Assembly (NCBI RefSeq): GCF_902804485.1
Contig: NZ_CADCST010000148.1
Coordinates: 1 to 64,000, forward strand
DNA: 64,000 bases
Reading direction: 5' to 3'
DNA from: Flavobacterium collinsii
Lineage (GTDB): Bacteria > Bacteroidota > Bacteroidia > Flavobacteriales > Flavobacteriaceae
In this document: in pieces, positions 1-9,331 of the stretch
Layout of the letters: every line of letters starts with the position of its first letter
How positions within the stretch are numbered: the first letter of the stretch is position 1
Translations under genes and position numbers: made by a program
Notes under the pieces: model-generated
Told to the model about the DNA's origin: nothing
The model's database searches: none
What the model saw: the letters and a program-made list of their open reading frames with translations, nothing else

Positions 1-25
1 ATCATATTGGATTAGATTGTATTAA
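1..25 (+). CDS. 3' end of an upstream gene (partial, cut by window edge)
   Basis: One frame at the left edge is open for seven codons (ending Ser-Tyr-Trp-Ile-Arg-Leu-Tyr) and stops with TAA at 23-25. That stop shares its last base with the ATG of the next gene. The same TAATG coupling occurs at four other junctions in this locus (5256, 27596, 31010, 39233), so this is probably the tail of another gene of the same operon. The product cannot be told from seven residues. Confidence 0.4.
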
Positions 26-1170
26 TGGAAAAACAAAGAGTTCTACACATTATAACAGTATCGTTTGTTATAAACCATTTTTTTGGAAAACAGTTTCTAT
101 ATTTAAAGAATAAGACTGGTAATGAATACCACTTAGGTTGTTCTCCTTCAGATGATTTTCTTGAATTTTCTGAAAGATTAGAATATATTCCATTTGAAGT
201 TGAAATAACAAGATCTATTAGTCCATTAAAAGATATAAAGGCAATTATCAAGATTTATAGGTATATTAAAAAAAATAAAATTAATAAAGTCGTAGGGCAT
301 ACGCCAAAAGGAGGAATGGTTGCGATGATCGCATCATTTGCTGCTGGTATTCCAGATCGAATTTACTTTAGACACGGAATAATCTATGAAACAAGTTTAG
401 GATTTAAAAGAGTGTTACTTAAAAATATAGACCGTTTAACAGGTTTTTTTGCAACAAAAGTGGTTTGTGTTAGTAGATCTGTAATGGAATTTAGTGAAGT
501 AGATAAACTTAACGATCCGAATAAAAACAGAATATTAGGATTAGGAACTTGCAATGGAATTGATACTGATGTAAAATTTAATCCAGCTTTGGCTAATGAA
601 AAATTAGTAGATGATTTAAGAAATCTTTACAGTATTGGAGATTCTAAAATAGTAGGCTATGTTGGGCGTTTAGTTAAAGATAAAGGTGTTGATGAATTAC
701 TATTAGCTTGGGAAATAATAAATGAACAGTTTCCAGATGCAAAACTGTTGTTAGTTGGACCTATTGAAGAAAGAGATGAGATTTCGAATTATTCTAAAAA
801 AATGATTATGGAAAATTCATCAATAATTTTTACAGATTTTGTAACTGATGCTTCTCCATTTTTCTCTATAATGGATGTCTTCGTTTTGCCAACTTACAGA
901 GAAGGTTTCCCAACAGTTGCCTTAGAAGCCTCTTCGATGGAGATTCCAGTTTTGATCACAAAAGCAACAGGTTGTCAAGAAGCTATAATTAATAATATTA
1001 CAGGAATGTTTATTTCTCATGATGTTCAAGATATAGCTCAAAAAACTTTATATTACTTGAAAAATAGTAATATCGCTTCTCAACATGGGAAACAAGGAAG
1101 GGTTTTTGTAAACGAAAATTTTGAACAATCTAAAATTTGGGATTTAATATCTAACCAGTTAAAAATATAG
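25..1170 (+). CDS. Glycosyltransferase family 4 (GT-B)
   Basis: Cytoplasmic retaining glycosyltransferase that would add one sugar to a lipid-linked glycan. The C-terminal half carries the GT4 donor site: a YVGRLVKDKG strand near residues 212-221 and the E-x7-E motif EGFPTVALE at about 293-301. The N-terminal half has the usual acceptor Rossmann fold (HTPKGGMVAMIA, then RHGIIYE). Its length of 381 residues is normal for the family. The start is coupled to an upstream stop by TAATG, and the next gene begins at the very next base. Donor and acceptor are not predictable from sequence alone; CapM/PglA-type enzymes are the nearest style. Confidence 0.88.
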   Translation: MEKQRVLHIITVSFVINHFFGKQFLYLKNKTGNEYHLGCSPSDDFLEFSERLEYIPFEVEITRSISPLKDIKAIIKIYRYIKKNKINKVVGHTPKGGMVAMIASFAAGIPDRIYFRHGIIYETSLGFKRVLLKNIDRLTGFFATKVVCVSRSVMEFSEVDKLNDPNKNRILGLGTCNGIDTDVKFNPALANEKLVDDLRNLYSIGDSKIVGYVGRLVKDKGVDELLLAWEIINEQFPDAKLLLVGPIEERDEISNYSKKMIMENSSIIFTDFVTDASPFFSIMDVFVLPTYREGFPTVALEASSMEIPVLITKATGCQEAIINNITGMFISHDVQDIAQKTLYYLKNSNIASQHGKQGRVFVNENFEQSKIWDLISNQLKI

Positions 1171-2067
1171 ATGTTGAAAATTACTATAACAGGTGGAACA
1201 GGATTTGTTGGGATAAATTTGCATGATTTTCTCAAAGATGATTATCAGGTTGATCTTTTAAGTGTTCGATTCAAAGAAAATCAGAAAATTACAATTCATT
1301 CAGATATTGTGATTCATCTTGCTGGTAAAGCACACGATTTAAAAAAAGTTTCGAAACCAAACGAGTACTATGAGGCAAATTTTGAACTAACAAAGCAATT
1401 ATTTGATGCGTTTTTAAAATCAGAAGCTTCTGTGTTTATTTTTATGAGTACAGTTAAGGCTGTTACCGACAAAGTTGATGGAATTTTGACAGAAGATTTT
1501 ATTCCAAATCCTATAACGTATTATGGAAAAGCAAAACTTAAAGCAGAGGAGTATTTGCTTAGCAAAATATTACCTAAAGGTAAAAGAATATATATTCTTA
1601 GACCTTGTATGATTCATGGGCCGAAAAATAAAGGTAATCTCAATTTATTATATAAACTAGTTTCAAAAGGCTTGCCTTGGCCGTTAGGCGCATTTGAAAA
1701 TCAACGCTCTTTTTTGAGTATTGATAACCTTTGTTTTGTAATTAAGGAATTGATTGATAATGATTTAGTTCCAACTGGGGTGTATAATTTATCTGACGAT
1801 AAAGCTTTGTCTACCAATGAATTGATTAAGATTTTGGAAAAAAGTTTAGGAAAGCAAAATTTAATTTGGAATATTAATCCGTCTTTTATCATAATGCTTG
1901 CTAAGATCGGAGATTATACAGGTTTACCTTTGAATTCTGAACGTTTAGAAAAGTTGACAGAAAATTACGCAGTAAGTAACGATAAAATAGTTAATTCAAT
2001 TGGTAAGTCATTTCCAATGTCAATTGAAGCTGGCTTAATAAAAACTTTTAGATCCTTCAAAGAATAA
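1171..2067 (+). CDS. NAD-dependent nucleotide-sugar epimerase/dehydratase
   Basis: Extended short-chain dehydrogenase acting on a nucleotide sugar in the cytoplasm. The NAD-binding motif GGTGFVG is at residues 8-14. A catalytic Ser/Thr lies in FMSTVKAV (about 91-98) and the Tyr/Lys pair in YYGKAKLK near residue 120. At 298 residues it is slightly short for GalE and resembles the WbpV-type epimerases that sit next to a WbpL-type initiating transferase, which is the arrangement here. Epimerase versus reductase, and the exact sugar, are open. Confidence 0.82.
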   Translation: MLKITITGGTGFVGINLHDFLKDDYQVDLLSVRFKENQKITIHSDIVIHLAGKAHDLKKVSKPNEYYEANFELTKQLFDAFLKSEASVFIFMSTVKAVTDKVDGILTEDFIPNPITYYGKAKLKAEEYLLSKILPKGKRIYILRPCMIHGPKNKGNLNLLYKLVSKGLPWPLGAFENQRSFLSIDNLCFVIKELIDNDLVPTGVYNLSDDKALSTNELIKILEKSLGKQNLIWNINPSFIIMLAKIGDYTGLPLNSERLEKLTENYAVSNDKIVNSIGKSFPMSIEAGLIKTFRSFKE

Positions 2068-2162
2068 AATATTTAGGTATAAACTTTGAATTTTTTTGGG
2101 GAATTAATATTTATGAACCCTGGTAATAAAATATAAAAATGACTTTGGAATAATTAGTAAAA

Positions 2163-3128
2163 ATGGAAAATATAGTAGTAGGATTTTTTTTGATAATTAT
2201 GATTTTGCTTTATTTTAAAATAGCAGATCGTTTTAGTATTATTGACAAACCAAATGAAAGAAGCTCTCATACAGAAGTTACACTAAGAGGAGGAGGAATT
2301 GTTTTTTGGTTTGCGGCCTTAATTTATTTTTTACAACATCTTAAATCGAATTATTGTTTCTTTATCGGAATAACTTTGATCAGCTTAGTTAGTTTTTGGG
2401 ATGACATTCAAAATTTGCCCAATAAAACCAGAATTATAGTTCATTTTTTCTCAATTACTCTGATTTTCTATGACTTAAATCTATTTTCCATATTTCCTAT
2501 TTGGGGAATTATAATTGCCTACATACTATCTATCGGATTGATTAATGCTTACAATTTCATGGATGGAATAAATGGCATCACTGGTCTGTATACTTTAGCT
2601 GTAATGGGAGCGTTGTTATATGTTAATACAAAAATTCAGCTATTTATAGATGGTAATTTGATAAAATATGCAATGATTGCAAGTTTAGTTTTTTTATTTT
2701 TTAACTATAGAAAAAAAGCAAAATGTTTTGCAGGAGATGTGGGGAGTATTGCAATTGCTTTTTGGATTATTTATTTGGTTTTGAAACTTATTATTACTAC
2801 CAATTCTTTAGTCTGGTCCTTGTTTTTAGCTGTATATGGAATAGACGCAGTTTGTACAATTATGCACAGGTTGTATTTAAGGCAGAACATTTTTGAGGCG
2901 CATCGTTTGCATTTATATCAGGTTTTAAGTAATGAGTATAAAATGCAACATAGATTAGTTGCCTTGTTTTATGCACTAATTCAAATCGCTGTTTCGACTT
3001 TAGTTATCTTGTTTTATCAGAAAGTTGGCGATATATTTTTGTTTGTAATTATTTTAGTACCCTTACTTTTGTTTTATACAGTGAAGTTTTATTTGTTAAA
3101 TAAAATCAATTTGAAAGTAAGCATATGA
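2163..3128 (+). CDS. Polyprenyl-phosphate sugar-1-phosphate transferase (WecA/WbpL, MraY-like)
   Basis: Integral inner-membrane enzyme that starts a glycan by moving a sugar-1-phosphate (usually an N-acetylhexosamine type) onto undecaprenyl phosphate. About ten hydrophobic segments are visible. Family motifs are present: the Asp pair in FWDDIQN (D80-D81), NAYNFMDGINGI (N128 to I139, D134), a GDVGS loop near residue 190, and EAHRLHLYQ near 244, the equivalent of the His-rich loop. The 321-residue length fits. It overlaps the next gene by 4 bases. A second, unrelated initiating enzyme closes the locus at 40639, so the locus may make two glycans or have alternative initiation. Confidence 0.9.
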   Translation: MENIVVGFFLIIMILLYFKIADRFSIIDKPNERSSHTEVTLRGGGIVFWFAALIYFLQHLKSNYCFFIGITLISLVSFWDDIQNLPNKTRIIVHFFSITLIFYDLNLFSIFPIWGIIIAYILSIGLINAYNFMDGINGITGLYTLAVMGALLYVNTKIQLFIDGNLIKYAMIASLVFLFFNYRKKAKCFAGDVGSIAIAFWIIYLVLKLIITTNSLVWSLFLAVYGIDAVCTIMHRLYLRQNIFEAHRLHLYQVLSNEYKMQHRLVALFYALIQIAVSTLVILFYQKVGDIFLFVIILVPLLLFYTVKFYLLNKINLKVSI

Positions 3129-3553
3129 ATTCAAAAATAATTCAAGGTGGAAATTTTTCTGATCATCGCGGCATAATTTCATATGTTAATGATTTTAGCT
3201 TTGAAGGAATTGAGAGATTTTATATCATTAGTAATTCTGACGAAAATCCCATTCGTGCATGGCAAGGGCATAAATTAGATTCTAAAAATTTTTATTGCAT
3301 AAATGGATCTTTCAAAATACATTATGTAAAAATTGATAATTGGGAAAATCCTTCAAAGGACTTGGTTGTCGAGACGGTTTTAATGTCAGAAGCAGAAAGT
3401 AAAATAGTTCATATTCCAGCAGGTTATGCTAATGCAATTGAGTCAGTGGAAAGCAATTCTAAATTGATATCGTTTTCAACTTTGCCATTGTCAAATGTTA
3501 GTGAAGATGATATTCGATATCCTTCAGATTATTGGAAAGTAAATGCAAAATAA
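3125..3553 (+). CDS. RmlC-like cupin, sugar epimerase/isomerase-like
   Basis: Small cupin-fold protein (142 residues) of the dTDP-4-dehydrorhamnose 3,5-epimerase/WxcM-FdtA kind. Visible signs are the DHRGIISYV opening, RAWQGHK near residues 40-46, and HIPAGYANAIE in the second half. It is shorter than true RmlC (182 residues at 4708) and lacks the RGLHYQ motif, so it is unlikely to be a second rhamnose epimerase. It lies between the initiating transferase and a sugar aminotransferase, overlapping both, which points to modification of a keto-sugar nucleotide. The exact reaction is unknown. Confidence 0.72.
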   Translation: MNSKIIQGGNFSDHRGIISYVNDFSFEGIERFYIISNSDENPIRAWQGHKLDSKNFYCINGSFKIHYVKIDNWENPSKDLVVETVLMSEAESKIVHIPAGYANAIESVESNSKLISFSTLPLSNVSEDDIRYPSDYWKVNAK

Positions 3554-4682
3554 ACGTATTTTTCTATCCCTATCACAACAAAGTGGTTTTGAACAACAAT
3601 ATATTCAGAAGGCTTTAGAAACAAACTGGATCACATCTGGAGGTCCCAATGTAAATGATTTCGAATGTGTTTTAGAGAATTATTTAGTAGAGGGATCATT
3701 TGTTACTGCTTTAAATTCTGGAACTTCAGCAATTCATTTGGCATTAATTTTATTAGATGTAAAAGATGGTGATGAGGTCATTTGTCAAAGTATGACTTTT
3801 TCAGCATCAGCAAATCCAATTTTGTATCAAAGAGCAATTCCTGTTTTTGTAGATAGTGAGCCCGATACGTGGAATATTTGCCCAGATCAACTTGAAATTG
3901 CAATTAAGGCCAGAATTAAAAAAGGAAAAAAGCCAAAGGCCATAATTGCAGTTCATTTATATGGTAACCCATATAAAATAGATGAAATTCATGCAATTGC
4001 TGATCGATATGAGATTCCGATTATTGAAGATAGTGCAGAAGCGTTAGGAAGTATTTATAAAGGGAAAAAATGTGGAACTTTTGGTGAATTTGGCATCCTA
4101 TCATTTAATGGAAATAAAATTATTTCCACCTCGAGTGGAGGTGCTTTAGTAACAAATTCAAATAATTTAAAAGAAAAATCTATCTTTTATGCTACGCAAT
4201 CTAAGGACGATGCAGTACATTATCAACATAGTGAAATTGGATACAATTATAGAATGAGTAATATTTGTGCAGGAATTGGTCTTGCACAGATGCATATTTT
4301 GGATAAAAATTTAAAAGCTCGCGAAGAAATGTGTTTTTTTTACAAGAGTATTTTTAATAATATAAATGGGGTAAAGCTTTTTGAAAGTTTAAATAATCAT
4401 TGTTTTTCTAATCATTGGTTAAGTACAATTGTTGTTGAACCAAATTTAAAAAAAGGTTTAAGTAGGGAAGAATTAAGAATCGCTTTTGAAAAAGAGAATA
4501 TCGAAAGTAGGCCATTATGGAAGCCAATGCATTTACAGCCAATTTTCGAAAAATATCCATATTATGGTAATAAAGTTGCAGAAGAATTATTTGAAAAAGG
4601 ATTATGCTTACCTTCGGGATCTAATTTGAGTGATGACGATAGGTTAAGAATTAAAAACGTTTTAGACGTATTTTTTAAATGA
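3543..4682 (+). CDS. DegT/DnrJ/EryC1/StrS aminotransferase, PglE/LegC-like
   Basis: PLP-dependent transaminase that aminates a 4-keto-6-deoxy nucleotide sugar. The Schiff-base lysine is K192 in SFNGNKIISTSSGG, a form typical of PglE/LegC enzymes acting on UDP-4-keto-6-deoxy-GlcNAc. EDSAEALGS supplies the PLP-ring Asp. Length (379) is normal. Combined with the PglF/WbpM-like dehydratase at 7150 it would make UDP-2-acetamido-4-amino-2,4,6-trideoxyglucose (a Qui2NAc4N precursor). No PglD-type N-acyltransferase is seen nearby. The start overlaps the previous gene by 11 bases. Substrate is inferred from motif and context. Confidence 0.85.
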   Translation: MQNKRIFLSLSQQSGFEQQYIQKALETNWITSGGPNVNDFECVLENYLVEGSFVTALNSGTSAIHLALILLDVKDGDEVICQSMTFSASANPILYQRAIPVFVDSEPDTWNICPDQLEIAIKARIKKGKKPKAIIAVHLYGNPYKIDEIHAIADRYEIPIIEDSAEALGSIYKGKKCGTFGEFGILSFNGNKIISTSSGGALVTNSNNLKEKSIFYATQSKDDAVHYQHSEIGYNYRMSNICAGIGLAQMHILDKNLKAREEMCFFYKSIFNNINGVKLFESLNNHCFSNHWLSTIVVEPNLKKGLSREELRIAFEKENIESRPLWKPMHLQPIFEKYPYYGNKVAEELFEKGLCLPSGSNLSDDDRLRIKNVLDVFFK

Positions 4683-4707
4683 AGTTTAAAGTATTATTAT
4701 TGATTAA

Positions 4708-5256
4708 ATGAAATCAGAAAAAACTTTTATAGAGGATTTATTAATTATTGAGCCACTTGTTTTTGGAGATGAAAGAGGTTACTTTTTTGAATCTTACAGT
4801 AAAGCAAAATTTGCAGACTTAGGAATAAATATCGATTTCGTTCAAGATAATCAGTCTTTTTCAAAAAAGAATACCTTAAGGGGGTTGCATTATCAAAATC
4901 CACCATTTTCGCAGACTAAATTATTAAGTGTGTTGCAAGGTGAGATTATTGATGTTGCAGTCGATCTGAGAAAAGACTCTCCTACTTATGGAAAAGCATT
5001 CAGTGTTTTATTATCGGCGGAGAATAAAAAGCAATTATTAATCCCTAAAGGTTTTGCACATGGTTTTTCGGTCATAAGTGAGACCGCTTCAGTAATGTAT
5101 AAATGCGATCAGTTTTATAATAAAGCTGCTGAGGGTGGAATTAAATACGATGATCCATCTTTAAATATTGATTGGGGAATGGATCTGAAAGAAGCTATTG
5201 TTTCTGAAAAAGATCAAGTGCTTCCTTTTATTGATAATTGCAATAGCTTATTTTAA
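4708..5256 (+). CDS. rfbC: dTDP-4-dehydrorhamnose 3,5-epimerase
   Basis: Third step of dTDP-L-rhamnose synthesis. This RmlC cupin shows the FGDERGYFFESY opening, the RGLHYQ motif with the catalytic His at residue 61, AVDLRKDSPTYGK, and the IPKGFAHGF strand. The 182-residue length is standard. The stop overlaps the ATG of rfbD (TAATG), and rfbA follows, so the order is C-D-A. The 4,6-dehydratase gene rfbB, needed between RfbA and RfbC, is absent from the window and may lie upstream. Confidence 0.95.
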   Translation: MKSEKTFIEDLLIIEPLVFGDERGYFFESYSKAKFADLGINIDFVQDNQSFSKKNTLRGLHYQNPPFSQTKLLSVLQGEIIDVAVDLRKDSPTYGKAFSVLLSAENKKQLLIPKGFAHGFSVISETASVMYKCDQFYNKAAEGGIKYDDPSLNIDWGMDLKEAIVSEKDQVLPFIDNCNSLF

Positions 5257-6101
5257 TGAGAAAAATACTTGTTACTGGAGCAAATGGACAATTAGGATCC
5301 GAAATTTCAGTTCTATCAGCATCTTATCCAGAATTTGAATGGATTTTTGCAGATAGAACTAAGATTACGCTAGATAATTTAGAGTTGCTGAAAGATCAGT
5401 TGAATGAGATTAAACCTGATATTGTTTTTAATTGTGGCGCTTATACAGCAGTAGATAAAGCTGAAACTGAAAAAGAATTGGCATTTACAATAAACCATTT
5501 GGCCATAGAGTTAATTGCAAAGTATACATTTGAAAATAATGTAATACTAATCCACATTTCAACAGATTATGTATTTGATGGATCTTCTTCTTCTGCTTTG
5601 AATGAAAAGGCAGTCACAAATCCGATAAATGTTTATGGCGCAAGTAAAAGAGCTGGTGAAATTGCTTGTTTGAAAGAGAATCCAAGTTCCATTATTATAA
5701 GAACCTCTTGGGTATATAGTAAATTTGGCAATAATTTTGTTAAGACTATGCAGCGATTAATGCATGAAAGAGAAACGCTTAATGTGGTTAACGATCAAAT
5801 TGGCTCGCCAACTTATGCTGCTGATTTGGCTCAAACAATGATTGATATAGTAAAATTTGCGAATTGGATTCCGGGAATTTATAATTATTCAAATGAAGGA
5901 GAAATAAGTTGGTATGAATTTGCGTTGACCATAAAAGAACTGGGTGGATATAATTGTAATGTTAGTGGGATACCATCAGCATCATATCCAACACCGGCAA
6001 AACGTCCGGAATTTTCATTATTAGATAAAAAGAAGATTAAGGAAGTTTATAATGTGGATGTTCCTGACTATAAGGAAAGTCTAAAAAAAATGTTTGTTTA
6101 A
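5256..6101 (+). CDS. rfbD: dTDP-4-dehydrorhamnose reductase
   Basis: Last step of dTDP-L-rhamnose synthesis, an NAD(P)H-dependent reduction at C4. Seen: the nucleotide-binding GANGQLG at residues 8-14, STDYVFDG, and the catalytic pair Y127/K131 in VYGASKRAGE. RTSWVYS and the conserved PEFSLLDKKKI region near the C-terminus are further RmlD hallmarks. The 281-residue length is typical. It is translationally coupled to rfbC. Confidence 0.95.
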   Translation: MRKILVTGANGQLGSEISVLSASYPEFEWIFADRTKITLDNLELLKDQLNEIKPDIVFNCGAYTAVDKAETEKELAFTINHLAIELIAKYTFENNVILIHISTDYVFDGSSSSALNEKAVTNPINVYGASKRAGEIACLKENPSSIIIRTSWVYSKFGNNFVKTMQRLMHERETLNVVNDQIGSPTYAADLAQTMIDIVKFANWIPGIYNYSNEGEISWYEFALTIKELGGYNCNVSGIPSASYPTPAKRPEFSLLDKKKIKEVYNVDVPDYKESLKKMFV

Positions 6102-6180
6102 AAATTTAGGATTAGAATTTTAGGTGCTTGAGCAATCAGAATCTAAAATCTTAAAACCTAAAGTCTAAAATTTAAGATTT
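6102..6180 (+). repeat. Low-complexity inverted repeat between rfbD and rfbA
   Basis: The 79-base spacer is built from variants of the words CTAAAATC and its complement. Arms at 6102-6125 and 6156-6173 are imperfectly complementary (…ATTTTAGGT against ACCTAAAG…) and could fold into an A/T-rich hairpin. It resembles other intergenic hairpins in this window that use different words (47146-47285, 51721-51808, 56821-56884). It may attenuate or process the mRNA inside the operon. Confidence 0.5.
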
Positions 6181-7065
6181 ATGAAAGGAATTATTTTAGC
6201 AGGAGGTTCTGGTACCCGTTTGCATCCTTTAACATTGGCAATGAGCAAACAGATGATGCCCGTTTATGATAAACCAATGATTTATTATCCTTTATCAACT
6301 TTGATGATGTCGGGTATTAATGAAATTTTGATTATATCGACACCTCATGATTTACCAAATTTTAAAAAATTATTGGGAGATGGATCAACGTTAGGTTGCA
6401 AATTTAGTTATGCAGAGCAAATAATTCCTAATGGATTAGCGCAAGCTTTTGTAATTGGTGAAGAATTTATAGGTAAAGATGATGTTGCCCTCATATTAGG
6501 AGATAATATCTTCTTTGGATCTAATATGCAGGAACTTTTGAAATCAAATACAAAACCTCAAGGAGGAGTTGTTTTTGCTTACCATGTTTCAGATCCTGAA
6601 CGATATGGAGTTGTTGAATTTGATGAAAATTTTAAGGCGATTTCAATTGAAGAAAAGCCAATCAATCCGAAATCAAATTATGCCGTGCCAGGATTGTATT
6701 TTTATGATAATTCGGTTGTAGAAATTGCCAAGAATATTAAACCTAGTGCAAGAGGAGAGTACGAAATTACAGACGTGAATAAAGTATACTTAGAGAGAGG
6801 AGTACTAAAAGTTGGTATTTTAAGTAGAGGTACTGCTTGGTTAGATACAGGGACTTTTAATAGTTTAATGCAAGCAGGACAATTTGTTCAGGTGCTTGAA
6901 GAAAGACAAGGTTTAAAAGTAGGCTGTATTGAGGAGATTGCCTGGAGACTGGGGTTTATTAATGATTCTCAATTGGAAGAACTTGCTTTACCTCTTGTTA
7001 AATCGGGATACGGGGCTTATTTAATAGAATTTTTAAAACAAAAGAAAAAAGGTGTTAAAGTCTAA
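6181..7065 (+). CDS. rfbA: Glucose-1-phosphate thymidylyltransferase
   Basis: Makes dTDP-glucose from dTTP and glucose-1-phosphate, the entry to dTDP-rhamnose and to dTDP-4-amino-4,6-dideoxy sugars. Signature loop GGSGTRLHPLT is at residues 8-18, followed by SKQMMPVYDKPMIYYPL, ILGDNIFFG and the sugar-binding EEKP motif (about 159-162). Length 294 is standard. Its product could feed both rfbC/rfbD and wecE (12385) once a 4,6-dehydratase acts on it. Confidence 0.96.
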   Translation: MKGIILAGGSGTRLHPLTLAMSKQMMPVYDKPMIYYPLSTLMMSGINEILIISTPHDLPNFKKLLGDGSTLGCKFSYAEQIIPNGLAQAFVIGEEFIGKDDVALILGDNIFFGSNMQELLKSNTKPQGGVVFAYHVSDPERYGVVEFDENFKAISIEEKPINPKSNYAVPGLYFYDNSVVEIAKNIKPSARGEYEITDVNKVYLERGVLKVGILSRGTAWLDTGTFNSLMQAGQFVQVLEERQGLKVGCIEEIAWRLGFINDSQLEELALPLVKSGYGAYLIEFLKQKKKGVKV

Positions 7066-7103
7066 TTTACCATATGAAATGATTTTTTAAAACCTTTAAT
7101 TTG

Positions 7104-7111
7104 TATTTTTG
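7104..7111 (+). promoter_or_regulatory. Candidate -7 element before the 4,6-dehydratase gene
   Basis: TATTTTTG matches the flavobacterial -7 consensus TAnnTTTG, 38 bases before the TTG start. No clear TTTG or TTG lies about 19 bases upstream, so the call is weak. Confidence 0.3.
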
Positions 7112-7149
7112 TAAGTCGTACAAAGTTTACAAAATTAAACTGAACCAAA

Positions 7150-9120
7150 TTGGATACAGATAAACAAACCAAAATAGCTTCTTTATTGCTTAATTTATTT
7201 TCACCTAGGAATTTACGAGCGAGTATTAATAACCTTAGTTATCTGCCTCGATGGATTATTGTTGCCATAGATATAATGGTACTGATTTTCTCGTTTACTT
7301 TTACCTATATGTTGTTTGAAGGTACAGCATTAGGGTATATTATTACCTCTCATCAGTTTTTCTTTGTCTCGAGTTTAATTGTTACTAATATATTTTTCTT
7401 TTGGTTGTTTAGAACTTATTCGGGGATTATTAGACATTCTTCTTATATAGATGCTATAAAATTGTTATTTTCTCAAATGTCAGTTTTAGTGTTTTTCTTA
7501 TTTTTCAATTTAGTTTTTGAATTATATACAGGACATAAAGCATTTTTAAATACAGCACTTTTTATCAATTTAGTATTGTCATTTTGTGGACTGTTTTTAT
7601 ATCGAGTGATCGTAAAGCAGACATTTGAATTGTATTTTTCCGAAAAAACAACCACAAAGTTAATTCGTACAGTAATTTATGGAACAGATGCTAATGCAAT
7701 TTCGGTTGCAAATGCTTTGAAGTTTGAAACTCCTTCGCGATTTAAAATCGTTGGATTTGTAGACAAAAATAATCAGAATGCTTCTAAGCGAATGCTTGAT
7801 TTGCCCATTTTGATTTTAAGAAAAAAATTACCGGCTTTAATGCGTTCTGTGGCAGCTGAAGGAGTTATTATTGCTGATAAGAGTTTATCTAAAGATGAGC
7901 AGTTAATTATTGTAGATCAATGTTTGGAGTTTAATTATCGAGTATATACAGTTCCGTTGATTTCAGACTGGGAGAATCAAAAAGAAATTTCACAAAAAGT
8001 AAAGAACATTCAGATTGAAGATTTATTAGAAAGAAAACCTATTGTTCTAGATAGTAAATCGATTTCAAAACAGTTAAAAGACAAAACAGTTCTAATTACT
8101 GGTGCAGCGGGATCTATAGGCAGTGAAATAGTAAGACAGGTACTTGGTTTTAATCCTAAAATGGTGATTATTCTAGATCATGCTGAAACTCCACTTCATA
8201 ATTTGTGTTTAGAGACTTTAACTTTAGGTTCTGAGTCAAAAATTATAGCAGTAATAGCCGATGTAAGAAGTAAAAAAGCATTGGAAAAAGTTTTCAAAAA
8301 CTATAACCCTCATGTTGTTTTTCATGCCGCTGCGTACAAACATGTTCCGTTAATGGAAGAAAACCCTGCACAGGCTATTCAGACGAATATTAAGGGGACT
8401 AAGAACTTGGCAGATTTGTCTTGTAAGTATCATGTCAAAAAGTTTGTCATGGTTTCTACCGATAAAGCAGTGAATCCTAGTAATGTTATGGGTGCGAGTA
8501 AAAGAATTGCCGAAAAATATGTTCAATCTCTGTTCCTGAAAAATCAGAGAGAAAATGGAGGAGAGAGCGTTACTAAATTTATCACGACCCGTTTCGGAAA
8601 TGTTTTAGGTTCGAATGGATCAGTAGTTCCGTTGTTTACCAAGCAAATTGCCGAAGGTGGCCCGGTTACTATAACGCATCAGGATATCATTCGTTATTTT
8701 ATGACTATTCCTGAAGCTTGTCAATTAGTTTTAGAAGCTGGTGCTATGGGTAACGGAGGTGAGATTTATATTTTTGATATGGGCAAACCTGTAAAGATTA
8801 TAGATTTGGCTAAAAAAATGATTAAACTGGCAGGTTTTATTCCGGATAAGGAAATAAAGATTAAAATTGTTGGGTTACGACCTGGGGAGAAATTATATGA
8901 AGAGTTATTAAACGATACTTCTAAAACATTGCCAACTTATCATAATAAGATTATGATTGCTCAGGAGATTCAAGACGAGTATGAAAATCTGCATATCGAG
9001 ATCGATGAACTTATCGGAATAGCCGATTTTTATGACAATGAGGATATAGTAGCGAAAATGAAAAAAATTGTTCCCGAATTCAAAAGTATGAATTCTACTT
9101 TTGAGGTTTTAGATAAGTAA
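7150..9120 (+). CDS. Membrane nucleotide-sugar 4,6-dehydratase (PglF/WbpM/CapD-like)
   Basis: Membrane-anchored dehydratase, usually UDP-GlcNAc to UDP-2-acetamido-2,6-dideoxy-4-ketohexose. Residues 1-150 hold four hydrophobic helices, followed by a first Rossmann domain (CoA-binding type). The second, catalytic domain begins with GAAGSIGSE at 318-326 and carries STDKAVNPSNVMGASKR with M447/K451 in place of the usual Tyr/Lys, as in WbpM/PglF. Length 656 is right for the long form. The start is TTG: the conserved LPRWIIVAIDIMV helix begins upstream of the first in-frame ATG, and no upstream ATG is in frame. It should supply the keto-sugar for the aminotransferase at 3543. Confidence 0.92.
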   Translation: MDTDKQTKIASLLLNLFSPRNLRASINNLSYLPRWIIVAIDIMVLIFSFTFTYMLFEGTALGYIITSHQFFFVSSLIVTNIFFFWLFRTYSGIIRHSSYIDAIKLLFSQMSVLVFFLFFNLVFELYTGHKAFLNTALFINLVLSFCGLFLYRVIVKQTFELYFSEKTTTKLIRTVIYGTDANAISVANALKFETPSRFKIVGFVDKNNQNASKRMLDLPILILRKKLPALMRSVAAEGVIIADKSLSKDEQLIIVDQCLEFNYRVYTVPLISDWENQKEISQKVKNIQIEDLLERKPIVLDSKSISKQLKDKTVLITGAAGSIGSEIVRQVLGFNPKMVIILDHAETPLHNLCLETLTLGSESKIIAVIADVRSKKALEKVFKNYNPHVVFHAAAYKHVPLMEENPAQAIQTNIKGTKNLADLSCKYHVKKFVMVSTDKAVNPSNVMGASKRIAEKYVQSLFLKNQRENGGESVTKFITTRFGNVLGSNGSVVPLFTKQIAEGGPVTITHQDIIRYFMTIPEACQLVLEAGAMGNGGEIYIFDMGKPVKIIDLAKKMIKLAGFIPDKEIKIKIVGLRPGEKLYEELLNDTSKTLPTYHNKIMIAQEIQDEYENLHIEIDELIGIADFYDNEDIVAKMKKIVPEFKSMNSTFEVLDK

Positions 9121-9158
9121 TTTTACAATATTTGAATTAAGGTTTAATTCGATACAAT

Positions 9159-9192
9159 AAAAAAGGTGTTTTTTTAGAAAACGCCTTTTTTG
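9159..9192 (+). terminator. Rho-independent terminator after the dehydratase gene
   Basis: An A-rich arm with GGTGTTTT (9165-9172) pairs with AAAACGCC (9178-9185), leaving a loop of about five bases, and a T run follows. The stem's A/T flanks are also complementary, so it may work in both directions. It splits the locus into an early block and the ABC-exporter block. Confidence 0.75.
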
Positions 9193-9331
9193 CTTTTTAA
9201 ATAAATTTTAAGCATATAAAAATCTTGTTAATTAGACAGGGACGCTGTTCGAATTTTAAAGATTAAATTGATTTTTTGAGAAAAAGTTTTACCTACTGAC
9301 TTAGTTGCAATCTGCTTGTGACAATTTTAAA

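Noticed and set aside
2068..2162. Promoter before the initiating transferase
   Set aside because: TGACTTTG near 2140 is close to TAnnTTTG but lacks the second-position A, and no -33 TTG lies at the right distance.
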